A stretch of DNA of 14,730 bases from Eubacteriaceae bacterium (lineage in GTDB: Bacteria; Bacillota; Clostridia; Eubacteriales; UBA1433). The notes under the pieces are model-generated. The model saw nothing but the letters and a program-made list of their open reading frames with translations. It was not told the origin of the DNA and made no database searches. The stretch spans positions 1 to 14,730 of the forward strand of contig JAAZOI010000204.1 of NCBI GenBank assembly GCA_012797825.1, given 5' to 3'. The stretch's first letter is position 1, and the number at the start of each line of letters is the position of its first letter. Of the stretch, positions 1 through 7,515 are shown one piece after another. Position numbers and translations under genes: made by a program.

Positions 1-1372
1 AATCATGAAGCTTGTTATCGTATGAAAGCAAGTCTTCTACGAGTTTAGGCGTTTTAAACAACTCATCACGAAGATGTGCATATTTTTCTTTGCTTAAATT
101 TTTAGTAAGAAGTCCAAAATGCAACGAAAGAGCGTAAAAGCACACAAGCTGTGTGACATAAGCTTTTGTTGAAGCGACTGCTATTTCAGGTCCTGCCCAT
201 GTGTACATTACATCATCTGCCGCTCTTGCTATAGAGCTTCCCTGAACGTTGCTTATTGCAAGCACGCGTGCGCCTTTTTGCTTTGCAAGTTCCAGCGCTG
301 CAAGGCTGTCTGCCGTTTCACCTGACTGGCTTACTATTATCATAAGGTTATTTTTATCTATTATTGGTTCTCGATAGCGAAATTCGGAAGCTATATCGCA
401 TTCTACGGGGATACGCGAATACTTTTCAATAAGGTATTTGCCTACAAGCCCCGCGTGATATGCTGTTCCGCACGCTACAATATAAATTTTATTGTATTTA
501 TTCAAATCATCTTTTGTTATCTTTACATCGCCTAAAGATACATAATCTTTATCCTGCATAATTCTTGAAAGCATTGTTTTTCTTATGCCTTCAGGCTGTT
601 CATGTATTTCTTTTAACATAAAATGTTCGTATCCGCCTTTTTCGGCATCTTCCGCATTCCATGTAACGTTAAATATTTCTATTTCTTTTTCATTATCTTT
701 GTTGTCAATTATTTTAACTCCGTCTTTTGTACATACGGCAATTTCATCATTTTCCATTAAGTACACTTCTCTGGTATAAGCTAAGACCGCAGGAATATCG
801 GATGCAAGGAAAGTTTCTCCTTTGCCAATGCCTACTATCAGAGGACTGTTTTTGCGAATGCCTATTATTTTATCGGGCTCATTTTTGCACATTATGGCAA
901 GAGCGTATGAACCTTTTATTATTTTAGTCATTTTCTTAACTGCAGCAACCAAATCGCCTTCATAAAGTTCGTCAAGCAAATGAGCCAAAACTTCCGTGTC
1001 TGTCTGAGAAGCAAAATGGTAACCGTTTTTATACAGTTTTTCTTTTAGCTCAAGATAGTTTTCTATTATACCGTTGTGAACAACCGTAATAGTTGAATTT
1101 TCGTTCGAATGAGGATGAGAGTTGACGTCAGACGGTTCACCGTGGGTTGCCCATCTTGTATGGCCTATGCCTATAGTGCTTTTTATAGGGGATGATTTAA
1201 TATCATCTTCCAGCACTTTTAATCTTCCTTTAAATTTTCTTATATATATATTTTTATCTTTTAATGCGGCCAGACCCGATGAGTCATAGCCTCTGTATTC
1301 CAGTTTTTTCAGCCCTTGCAACAGAACGTCAGTGCATTGTCTGTCGCCTATGTATCCTACTATTCCGCACAT
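1..1372 (-). CDS. glmS: Glutamine--fructose-6-phosphate aminotransferase (isomerizing), 3' end cut by the window
   Basis: Makes glucosamine-6-phosphate from fructose-6-phosphate and glutamine, the first committed step to UDP-GlcNAc and cell wall. About 457 codons are present of a protein usually near 600 residues; the missing part is most of the second sugar isomerase (SIS) domain, beyond the left edge. The N-terminus is MCGIVGYIGD, with the cysteine after Met as the Ntn-type glutaminase nucleophile. It is followed by EYRGYDSSG, GHTRWATHG and a first SIS domain with VACGTAYHAG and VSQSGETADS. The ATG at 1372 is fixed by the need to expose that cysteine and by an AGGAGG at 1377-1382. The leader carries a glmS ribozyme, so expression should respond to GlcN6P. 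Divergent from the glycosylase gene. Identification is very secure. Confidence 0.97.
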   Translation of the reverse strand, partial: MCGIVGYIGDRQCTDVLLQGLKKLEYRGYDSSGLAALKDKNIYIRKFKGRLKVLEDDIKSSPIKSTIGIGHTRWATHGEPSDVNSHPHSNENSTITVVHNGIIENYLELKEKLYKNGYHFASQTDTEVLAHLLDELYEGDLVAAVKKMTKIIKGSYALAIMCKNEPDKIIGIRKNSPLIVGIGKGETFLASDIPAVLAYTREVYLMENDEIAVCTKDGVKIIDNKDNEKEIEIFNVTWNAEDAEKGGYEHFMLKEIHEQPEGIRKTMLSRIMQDKDYVSLGDVKITKDDLNKYNKIYIVACGTAYHAGLVGKYLIEKYSRIPVECDIASEFRYREPIIDKNNLMIIVSQSGETADSLAALELAKQKGARVLAISNVQGSSIARAADDVMYTWAGPEIAVASTKAYVTQLVCFYALSLHFGLLTKNLSKEKYAHLRDELFKTPKLVEDLLSYDNKLHD

Positions 1373-1376
1373 ATTT

Positions 1377-1382
1377 CCTCCT
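1377..1382 (-). promoter_or_regulatory. Shine-Dalgarno site of glmS
   Basis: AGGAGG on the minus strand, four bases before the ATG. It abuts the U-rich tract of the hairpin at 1383-1412, so folding or termination there would directly affect access to this site. Confidence 0.8.
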
Positions 1383-1412
1383 AAAAATAAAAAATCCGCA
1401 AAACAACGCGGA
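1383..1412 (-). terminator. Terminator-like hairpin between the glmS ribozyme and the glmS ribosome binding site
   Basis: Read on the minus strand, UCCGCG (1412-1407) pairs with UGCGGA (1400-1395): five Watson-Crick pairs plus a closing G-U, around a six-base loop. It is followed by six U, one A and five U (1394-1383). This is the layout of a short intrinsic terminator, but the stem is weak. It could act as an attenuator, or be a stem that shapes the ribosome binding region. Structure is seen; function is inferred. Confidence 0.45.
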
Positions 1413-1453
1413 AATGCATACGTATTCATTTTTTTGTACACACTTAAACATTG

Positions 1454-1588
1454 CAGGCCGGTTTTGTACTTACAATTGCTTGTAAGTTTTGTGCCGCCTG
1501 TAAAGACTTAATGTCTAAGCCTTTGGAGCATCCGCCGAATATTTCGATAAACTCCAAACCTCGTCAACTCAAAATGAGTCCCGGCGCT
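1454..1588 (-). ncRNA. glmS ribozyme: glmS ribozyme (glucosamine-6-phosphate-activated self-cleaving riboswitch)
   Basis: On the minus strand the conserved 5' end AUAGCGCC begins near 1590, with predicted cleavage before G1587. P1 is a hairpin, ACUCA (1579-1575) with UGAGU (1571-1567). It is followed by the conserved GACGAGG, P3 arms UUUGGAG (1558-1552) and CUCCAAA (1528-1522) enclosing AUCGAA and CGGCGGAUGC. P4 is CAGGC (1500-1496) with GCCUG (1458-1454), and inside it an 8-bp P4.1 stem has a GCAA tetraloop (1479-1476). In the known family GlcN6P is the cofactor of cleavage, and the exposed 5'-OH fragment is degraded, lowering GlmS. All core elements appear intact, so it should be active. 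The 3' limit is set by P4 and is approximate. Confidence 0.95.
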
Positions 1589-1669
1589 ATAATCAAATAT
1601 TGATTATTTACTTATTATTATTTAATTGTAAAAAGATTATTATAACCTCCTTCTTTACTATTTTGTTAC

Positions 1670-1697
1670 ATTATAACACAGATGTAAAAAAATGCAA
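1670..1697 (-). promoter_or_regulatory. Promoter of glmS
   Basis: On the minus strand there is a perfect TATAAT (1675-1670) preceded by TG and one base (extended -10). A weak -35, TTGCAT (1697-1692), lies 16 bases upstream. Transcription would start near 1663, about 75 bases before the ribozyme cleavage site. The -10 is convincing; the -35 is poor. Confidence 0.6.
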
Positions 1698-1741
1698 TAT
1701 TTGTGTATTTTATGACAATATTAATATATGATAATTTTTAC

Positions 1742-1776
1742 CAAAAGATATCTTTTGCAGATAAATATGGTAAAAT
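1742..1776 (+). promoter_or_regulatory. Promoter of the glycosylase-cyclophilin unit with an overlapping palindrome
   Basis: TAAAAT at 1771-1776 is preceded by TGG, giving an extended -10, with no good -35. Where the -35 would lie (about 1748-1753) there is a perfect 16-base palindrome, CAAAAGATATCTTTTG, at 1742-1757. A second inverted pair, TTTTACC (1736-1742) and GGTAAAA (1769-1775), flanks it. The arrangement fits an operator for a dimeric regulator. The promoter call itself is tentative. Confidence 0.45.
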
Positions 1777-1808
1777 AAAATGCGTTAGCAAAATATAAGA
1801 GGAAAAAA

Positions 1809-2309
1809 TTGACAGATAATATAAAAATATGTTTTTTTGAACCTGTTTACAGCAGCGAAAGTAAAATACTTATTCTGGGCACAATGCCCTCGGTGATGAG
1901 TGTAAAAAACGGATTTTACTATTCGCATCCGCAGAATATTTTCTGGCGCGTTATGACAGAGGTGCTAGGCGAGCAGAAAGCGCCCCAAAGCCCGGAAGAG
2001 AAAAGGAATATGATGCTGAAACACGATATTGCTATCTGGGATGTGCTGTACTCATGCGAGATAAAAAACTCATCTGACGCAAGTATTAAAAAACCTGTCG
2101 CTAACAATTTAGAATTGGTAATAAAAAACAGCAAGATATCCGCGGTGTTTACAACGGGTAAGACTGCGGAGAAATTATACAATAAATTATGCTACAATAA
2201 AACGGGAATAAAAAGCATTAACCTGCCTTCGACGAGCCCGGCTAACAGAGGCAATTATAATTATGAGCAAACGGTTGAGCATTATAAGGTAATACTTAAT
2301 TATTTATAA
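1809..2309 (+). CDS. DNA-deoxyinosine glycosylase (uracil-DNA glycosylase superfamily, family 6)
   Basis: Predicted to excise hypoxanthine (deaminated adenine) from DNA and so start base excision repair in the cytoplasm. 166 residues, a usual size for the family. GTMPS lies at residues 24-28, followed by the SHPQN block (39-43) with an asparagine likely equivalent to the family's catalytic one. WDVL is at 77-80 and LPSTSPAN at 139-146, the C-terminal substrate-loop motif of the superfamily. It starts with TTG at 1809, chosen because AAGAGG lies six bases upstream and homologous sequence begins soon after; no ATG fits better. Followed 14 bases later by the cyclophilin gene, so probably co-transcribed. 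Substrate preference is by family and could also include uracil mismatches. Confidence 0.85.
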   Translation: MTDNIKICFFEPVYSSESKILILGTMPSVMSVKNGFYYSHPQNIFWRVMTEVLGEQKAPQSPEEKRNMMLKHDIAIWDVLYSCEIKNSSDASIKKPVANNLELVIKNSKISAVFTTGKTAEKLYNKLCYNKTGIKSINLPSTSPANRGNYNYEQTVEHYKVILNYL

Positions 2310-2323
2310 AAAGGAGCAAGCAA

Positions 2324-2806
2324 ATGATAACAATAACAATGCAAAATGAAAAACAAATTAAAATTAAACTTTACCCGGAGTATGCGCCGATAACGGTTGA
2401 TAACTTTATAAAGCTGGCGAACGAGAAATTTTATGATAATCTTACTTTTCACAGAGTAATAAAAGGTTTCATGATTCAGGGCGGGTGCCCGAAAGGCAAC
2501 GGAACAGGAGGACCCGGCTATACCATTAAAGGCGAGTTTTCAAAAAACGGCGTTGATAATCCGTTAAAGCATAAAAGAGGCGTTATATCAATGGCGCGTT
2601 CCCAGAGCCCGGATTCGGCGGGAAGTCAGTTTTTTATTATGCACGCAGACGCACCTCATCTTGACGGGCTTTACGCCGCGTTCGGAGAAGTTATCGAGGG
2701 TATGGATGTTGTAGACAAGATAGCGGAGACCAGAGTTGATTACTCAGACAAGCCGCTTATACCGCAAACAATAAAGAGTATAGTATATACAAAAGACGAA
2801 GAATAA
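2324..2806 (+). CDS. Peptidyl-prolyl cis-trans isomerase, cyclophilin type
   Basis: Catalyses cis-trans isomerization of Xaa-Pro bonds in protein folding. 160 residues form a single cyclophilin domain with no signal peptide or membrane segment, so it is cytoplasmic. Visible active-site blocks are FHRVIKGFMIQGG (catalytic Arg44, Phe49, Gln52) and MARSQSPDSAGSQFFIM (Gln102, Phe104), followed by HLDGLYAAFGEV. The position of human cyclophilin A Trp121 is His112 here, which in this family usually goes with low cyclosporin affinity. ATG at 2324 has AAGGAG eight bases upstream. It is the second gene of the unit with the glycosylase and is followed directly by a terminator. The family call is very secure; the client proteins are unknown. 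Confidence 0.95.
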   Translation: MITITMQNEKQIKIKLYPEYAPITVDNFIKLANEKFYDNLTFHRVIKGFMIQGGCPKGNGTGGPGYTIKGEFSKNGVDNPLKHKRGVISMARSQSPDSAGSQFFIMHADAPHLDGLYAAFGEVIEGMDVVDKIAETRVDYSDKPLIPQTIKSIVYTKDEE

Positions 2807-2820
2807 AATATAGTATAAGT

Positions 2821-2849
2821 AAAACCGCTTTTAAAGCGGTTTTATTTTA
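2821..2849 (+). terminator. Intrinsic terminator after the cyclophilin gene
   Basis: AAAACCGCTTT (2821-2831) and AAAGCGGTTTT (2833-2843) are perfect inverted arms around one base, followed by ATTTTAT. The effective stem is AAAACCGC/GCGGUUUU with an A/U-rich loop. Because the left arm starts with A residues it may work weakly in the other direction too. Confidence 0.85.
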
Positions 2850-2894
2850 TTATAAAATATGTCTTATTAGAAATATCAATATATTTCATTATAT

Positions 2895-2902
2895 GGTATA
2901 AT
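2895..2902 (+). promoter_or_regulatory. Candidate promoter of the pcrA-ligA-gatCAB unit
   Basis: TATAAT at 2897-2902 preceded by GG, in the context ATGGTATAAT. This gives an extended -10 (TG at 2894-2895). The region 17 bases upstream (near 2874-2879) has no good -35. Transcription would start near 2909, giving a leader of about 33 bases to the pcrA ATG. Confidence 0.55.
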
Positions 2903-2941
2903 TATAAAATTAACAAATATGACAAATTAAGGATTACTATA

Positions 2942-5209
2942 ATGAACGAACTATTATCTTCACTAAATGAACAACAGGCAGCGGCTGTAATAAATACAGA
3001 AGGAGCAATGCTTATACTTGCCGGAGCAGGAAGCGGAAAAACAAGGACTATAATACATAAAATAGCATATATTTTGCAGCAAAATAAAGCATACCCAAGC
3101 GAAATTTTGGCACTTACGTTTACAAATAAAGCGGCCGGCGAAATGAAAGACAGAATTTATAATATGGGCATATCTGATGCGCAAAGCATATGGATGTCTA
3201 CGTTTCATTCAATGGGTGCGCGCATTTTGCGTCAGCATGCCCCTTTAATAGGCTATACTTCCGATTTTGTAATATACGATGAAGACGACAAGAAAAAATT
3301 AATAAAAGACTGCTTAAAGCAGCTTGAGTATAATAACACCGATATTAATTTCGCAAGATATATATCATACGCAAAAGAAAACAGATTAAGCCCTTTGGAG
3401 TTTGCTAAAATTCAATCGCAGTTTACAAACAATGCAAAACTTATTTCTGAAGTTTATGCATTGTATGAAAGAAAACTCAAAGAATATAACGCAATGGATT
3501 TTAACGATTTGCTTTCAAATTTAGTTTTGCTTTTCGAAGAAAGGCAGGATGTACTTAATTACTACCAGCAAAAATTTAAATATATTTTAATAGACGAATA
3601 TCAGGACACAAATCATGTTCAGTATCTTATAACAAAAATGCTTGCAGGAGTGCATAATAACATCTGCGTTTGCGGCGATGACGACCAAAGCATTTACGCG
3701 TTTCGAGGCGCGGATATTAAAAACATACTTGAATTTGAAAGAGATTACCCCAGTGTTAAAACAATAAGGCTTGAGCAGAATTACAGAAGCACTCAAAATA
3801 TTATCGGAGCGTCAAATGATGTTATTTCCAATAATTCGCAGAGGAAAGGCAAGACGCTGTTTACAGAGAACGCAGCAGGCGAAAAAATTAAGTTCAGACA
3901 TTGCTATGACGGAAGGGAAGAAGCAAGATATATTTGCAGTGAAATAGAAAAACAAAATCAAAGCGGCATAAGTTTTTCACAAATGGCAATATTATACAGG
4001 ACAAACGCTCAAAGCCGTATATTTGAAGAGATGCTTCTATCCGCAATGATTCCGTACAGGCTTATAGGCGGCATTAAATTTTATGAAAGAGAAGAAATAA
4101 AAGACATACTCGCATATCTTAAGCTTGCCGTAAATCCGCAGGATAATATAAGCTTCATGCGGATTGTAAACACTCCTAAAAGAAGTCTGGGTAATGTTGC
4201 TGTGCAAAAAATAGATGAATTCGCGCAGTTTAAATCGTGCAGTATGCTTAACGCATTAAGCTATTATAAGGAAATTCCGAGCCTATCGCCTAAAGCTAAA
4301 AGCGGCGCGGAAGAATTATATAATATAATTTCAAATATACAGCAATCAATATCTGAAAATACTAGCATTGGAGCAATAACCAAAAAGCTTATAGACGATT
4401 TAAAATATTATGATTATTTAAGCTCAAGACCTGATACTACGGAGCAAAAAACAGAAAATATTAATGAGCTTATTGCTTCAATGTACGAATTTGAGAAAAG
4501 CAGTGATGAGGTAGGGCTTGCATCATATTTGCAGCATGTTTCGTTAATATCGGCAATAGACGAAGGCGCGGACAAGACAGAGGGTGTGAGCTTAATGACT
4601 GTTCACAATGCCAAAGGACTTGAGTTTGACACTGTATTTTTAGCGGGGATGGAAGACGGTATTTTTCCTCATTTCGGTTCCATTATGGAAGGTAATGACG
4701 AAGAGGAACGCAGATTATGCTATGTAGGGATGACTAGGGCGAAAAGAGCGCTTTACATAACAGCGGCTAAAGAACGAATGGTAAGAGGAAGATTTGACAG
4801 GCTGATGATATCTCGTTTTGTATTTGAGATAGATAAAAAATACATAGACGAAATGGGCAAAAATGCTTTGTATACAATCGAGAAAAATAAAAATATGAAT
4901 GCTATTGAAAGCGAAGCGATAACATACGGAATAGACGGTTTTTCTTATGATAAACCAATTGGCACTAAACAGAACGGATACGCAAAAACTAATATATCGT
5001 CATATAAAGAAAGCAGCGAAATAGTTAAAAAATCAGGCAGCAACATTAATGATTTAAACGCCGGGGACAAGATAAAGCATGATTTATTCGGTTTAGGCAC
5101 AATAATATCAGTTAAGGGACAAGGTGAGGAACAGATTTTGCAGGTTGCGTTTGTTAACGCCGGCATAAAAAATTTACTTAAAGCATACGCACCAATTACA
5201 AAGGTTTAA
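2942..5209 (+). CDS. pcrA: ATP-dependent DNA helicase PcrA/UvrD (superfamily 1, 3'-5')
   Basis: Unwinds DNA 3'-5' in nucleotide excision repair, replication restart and clearing of stalled RNA polymerase. 755 residues, typical for Gram-positive PcrA. The motifs are in order: Walker A AGAGSGKT (27-34), motif Ia LALTFTNKAAGEM, Walker B DEYQ (218-221), motif III GDDDQSIYAFRGA, motif IV EQNYRST, motif V TVHNAKGLEFD (from 553) and motif VI EEERRLCYVGMTRAKR (from 587). The C-terminal 55 or so residues carry GDKIKHDLFGLGTI, the Tudor-like segment that in PcrA binds RNA polymerase. Start at ATG 2942 with a modest AAGGAT. First gene of a five-gene unit, with the ligA ATG 11 bases after its stop. The helicase family is certain; the symbol pcrA follows the Gram-positive context. 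Confidence 0.96.
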   Translation: MNELLSSLNEQQAAAVINTEGAMLILAGAGSGKTRTIIHKIAYILQQNKAYPSEILALTFTNKAAGEMKDRIYNMGISDAQSIWMSTFHSMGARILRQHAPLIGYTSDFVIYDEDDKKKLIKDCLKQLEYNNTDINFARYISYAKENRLSPLEFAKIQSQFTNNAKLISEVYALYERKLKEYNAMDFNDLLSNLVLLFEERQDVLNYYQQKFKYILIDEYQDTNHVQYLITKMLAGVHNNICVCGDDDQSIYAFRGADIKNILEFERDYPSVKTIRLEQNYRSTQNIIGASNDVISNNSQRKGKTLFTENAAGEKIKFRHCYDGREEARYICSEIEKQNQSGISFSQMAILYRTNAQSRIFEEMLLSAMIPYRLIGGIKFYEREEIKDILAYLKLAVNPQDNISFMRIVNTPKRSLGNVAVQKIDEFAQFKSCSMLNALSYYKEIPSLSPKAKSGAEELYNIISNIQQSISENTSIGAITKKLIDDLKYYDYLSSRPDTTEQKTENINELIASMYEFEKSSDEVGLASYLQHVSLISAIDEGADKTEGVSLMTVHNAKGLEFDTVFLAGMEDGIFPHFGSIMEGNDEEERRLCYVGMTRAKRALYITAAKERMVRGRFDRLMISRFVFEIDKKYIDEMGKNALYTIEKNKNMNAIESEAITYGIDGFSYDKPIGTKQNGYAKTNISSYKESSEIVKKSGSNINDLNAGDKIKHDLFGLGTIISVKGQGEEQILQVAFVNAGIKNLLKAYAPITKV

Positions 5210-5220
5210 GAGGGAAACTT

Positions 5221-7221
5221 ATGGCTGACGATATCTATAAGCAAATAGATAAACTTAGAAGAGAGATAAATTATCACAACGATCAGTATTATTTATCCGA
5301 TGACCCACAGATAAGCGACTTTGAATACGACGCGCTTATGCGGCAGTTAATTGAGCTTGAAGACAAGTATAATTATCATTCACCTGATTCTCCAAGTGTA
5401 AAAGTCAGCGGGGGAGTGCTCGAAGAATTTGAAAAAGTAAGACATAAAACAGTTCAGCTAAGCCTTGCGAACGCATTTAATGAAACGGAATTAAGAGAGT
5501 TTGACGCGCGTATTAAGAAAAGCGTGAGTAATTATTCTTACTGCGCGGAATATAAATTCGACGGGCTTAGCGTTATTATAGAATACCAAAACGGAAAGCT
5601 TGTGCAAGGCGCAACAAGAGGGGACGGAGTAATAGGCGAGGACATTACGCAAAATATAAAAACAATTAAATCCCTTCCCAAAAGCATTGAATTCAAAAAT
5701 AATTTAATTATTCGCGGGGAAGTTATAATAAAAAAAGAAGATTTTATTAAGCTTAATCTGCAGAGGGAAAAAGAAAATCTTTTCAAATTCGCAAATCCCA
5801 GAAACGCAGCTGCAGGCTCACTGCGCCAGTTGGATTCAAAGATCACGAAATCACGTCCGCTTGATATATTTATTTTTAATGTGGATATAATTGAGGGCAA
5901 GCAGTTTAACAGCCATATGGAAATGCTGGCGTTTATAAAAAGTTTAGGATTTAATGTAAGCAAAGCGGAGAAAAAAGAAAATATTAATCAAGTTATAGAA
6001 TTTTGCGATAAAATGGCAGAAAAACGGGAAGAGCTTGATTATGAAATAGACGGGCTTGTATTTAAAATAGATGAAATAAATTTAAGGAACATTCTCGGAA
6101 GCACATCTAAAAATCCGAGATGGGCAATAGCTTATAAGTTTCCCGCAGTACAGAAGCAGACAAAAATAAAAGATATTACCATACAGGTTGGCAGAACCGG
6201 TGTTTTAACCCCTGTCGCGGAGCTTGAGCCTGTAGAAATTAGCGGCTCGGTAGTTGCAAGGGCGACTCTTCATAACGAGGATTACATCAAACAAAAAGAT
6301 ATAAGAGTGGGCGATATGGTATTCGTGCGCAAAGCGGGAGAAATAATACCTGAAGTTGTAAGCGTTGATTTTGATAAAAGAGATAATAACTCAAAAGAAT
6401 TCCTGTTTCCTTCAAAATGCCCAGTATGCGGATACGATGTTGCTAAACAGGAAGATATGGCCGCTGTAAAATGCTCAAATATTTCCTGCCCCGCGGCATC
6501 ACTGCGAAGGGTTATACATTTTTGCAGCAGGGACGCTATGAATATTGAAGGCATGGGGCAGGCAATTGTTACCGCTATGTTTAATAATAATCTAATAAGC
6601 GATGTATCGGATATATATTATCTGAAAGATAAAAAAGAAGAGATTATATCTCTAGATAAAATGGGAAAAAAATCAACGGAAAATATTCTTGACGCTATAG
6701 AGAAATCAAAATCGAACGATTTAAATAAATTAATTTTTGCTTTGGGCATACCATTAATCGGTCAGAGAGGCGCAACACTAATTGCAAATCAATACAAAGA
6801 TATTGATAATATAATTGACGCAAAGCAGGAAGATTTATCGCAGATACCCGAAATAGGCGAGAAAATGGCTTATGAAATTGTGCATTATTTTAAAGATAAA
6901 GACCATATCGCGATAATAAATTCACTCAAGACCGCAGGCGTTAACACAAAGAAGTTAAATAATGATAGCAATAATGTAAGCGATATATTTAAAGATAAAA
7001 CTTTTGTGCTTACGGGAACGCTAAAGGGGTATGCAAGGAATGAAATTAAGGATATAATAGAAAAAATGGGCGGCAAAGTATCATCTTCAGTATCCGCTAA
7101 AACTGAATATGTAGTAGCCGGAGAAAGCCCGGGAAGCAAATACGATAAAGCGCAAGAGCTTAATATAAAAATAATAAATGAAGAAGAATTTAATGACTTA
7201 ATGAAAGGAACCATAAAGTAA
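5221..7221 (+). CDS. ligA: NAD-dependent DNA ligase LigA
   Basis: Seals nicks during lagging-strand replication and repair, using NAD. 666 residues, the usual length. Domains run from the NAD-binding Ia segment with YHNDQYYLSDDPQISDFEYD near residues 18-37, to the adenylation domain with the KxDG motif (Lys112, Asp114, Gly115). The OB fold follows, then a four-cysteine zinc finger (Cys400, 403, 418, 423) and helix-hairpin-helix repeats around 440-570. A C-terminal BRCT domain starts near 590, marked by FVLTGTL and GGKVSSSVSAKT. All are intact. ATG at 5221 follows GAGGG by six bases. Its TAA overlaps the ATG of gatC by one base (TAATG), so translation of the two is probably coupled. Confidence 0.98.
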   Translation: MADDIYKQIDKLRREINYHNDQYYLSDDPQISDFEYDALMRQLIELEDKYNYHSPDSPSVKVSGGVLEEFEKVRHKTVQLSLANAFNETELREFDARIKKSVSNYSYCAEYKFDGLSVIIEYQNGKLVQGATRGDGVIGEDITQNIKTIKSLPKSIEFKNNLIIRGEVIIKKEDFIKLNLQREKENLFKFANPRNAAAGSLRQLDSKITKSRPLDIFIFNVDIIEGKQFNSHMEMLAFIKSLGFNVSKAEKKENINQVIEFCDKMAEKREELDYEIDGLVFKIDEINLRNILGSTSKNPRWAIAYKFPAVQKQTKIKDITIQVGRTGVLTPVAELEPVEISGSVVARATLHNEDYIKQKDIRVGDMVFVRKAGEIIPEVVSVDFDKRDNNSKEFLFPSKCPVCGYDVAKQEDMAAVKCSNISCPAASLRRVIHFCSRDAMNIEGMGQAIVTAMFNNNLISDVSDIYYLKDKKEEIISLDKMGKKSTENILDAIEKSKSNDLNKLIFALGIPLIGQRGATLIANQYKDIDNIIDAKQEDLSQIPEIGEKMAYEIVHYFKDKDHIAIINSLKTAGVNTKKLNNDSNNVSDIFKDKTFVLTGTLKGYARNEIKDIIEKMGGKVSSSVSAKTEYVVAGESPGSKYDKAQELNIKIINEEEFNDLMKGTIK

Positions 7222-7514
7222 TGCAAATCAGTTTATCGGATGTTGAGTATTTAGCGGAGCTGAGCCGGCTTGAGTTTTCGGATGAAGAGGCAGCTAAAAT
7301 GCAAAAAGATTTAAGCAGCATTATTGATTACGTCAATAAGCTGAATGATATTAAAACGGAAGACATTGCGGCAAAAGAGCATATATTGAATTTGTCAAAT
7401 GTATTAAGACAGGATATTGTTATGCAGAGCCTGTCAAATGAAGAAGCTCTTAAAAACGCTTACGACAGTGAGGAGAATTATTTCAAAGTTCCTCAGCTTA
7501 TGGAGGACGAATAA
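7221..7514 (+). CDS. gatC: Aspartyl/glutamyl-tRNA amidotransferase subunit C
   Basis: Small subunit that wraps GatA and GatB and stabilises the GatCAB complex, which converts Glu-tRNA(Gln) and/or Asp-tRNA(Asn) to the amide forms. 97 residues, the normal size. VEYLAELSRLEFSDEE near the N-terminus and the central LNDIKTEDI segment are family features. The tail ends in YFKVPQLMEDE, a usual GatC ending. ATG at 7221 overlaps the ligA stop by one base; an AAAGGA sits 11 bases upstream inside ligA. The last codons hold GGAGG (7502-7506), which serves gatA. Confidence 0.95.
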   Translation: MQISLSDVEYLAELSRLEFSDEEAAKMQKDLSSIIDYVNKLNDIKTEDIAAKEHILNLSNVLRQDIVMQSLSNEEALKNAYDSEENYFKVPQLMEDE

Positions 7515-7515
7515 T

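Noticed and set aside
1639..1644. A second TATAAT on the minus strand as an alternative glmS promoter.
   Set aside because: The sequence 16-18 bases upstream (AACAAA region) does not resemble a -35, and there is no TG extension.
1645..1654. A strong AGAAGGAGGT Shine-Dalgarno-like run on the minus strand within the glmS leader, suggesting a leader peptide.
   Set aside because: No ATG, GTG or TTG lies at a workable distance downstream before the ribozyme begins.
5538..5963. A 141-codon open frame antisense to ligA.
   Set aside because: It is a shadow of the ligA coding strand, with no ribosome site and no recognisable domain.
7417..7515. An N-terminal extension of gatA starting at 7417.
   Set aside because: It would overlap gatC by about 98 bases. 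The ATG at 7516 has a good ribosome site and gives the normal family N-terminus.
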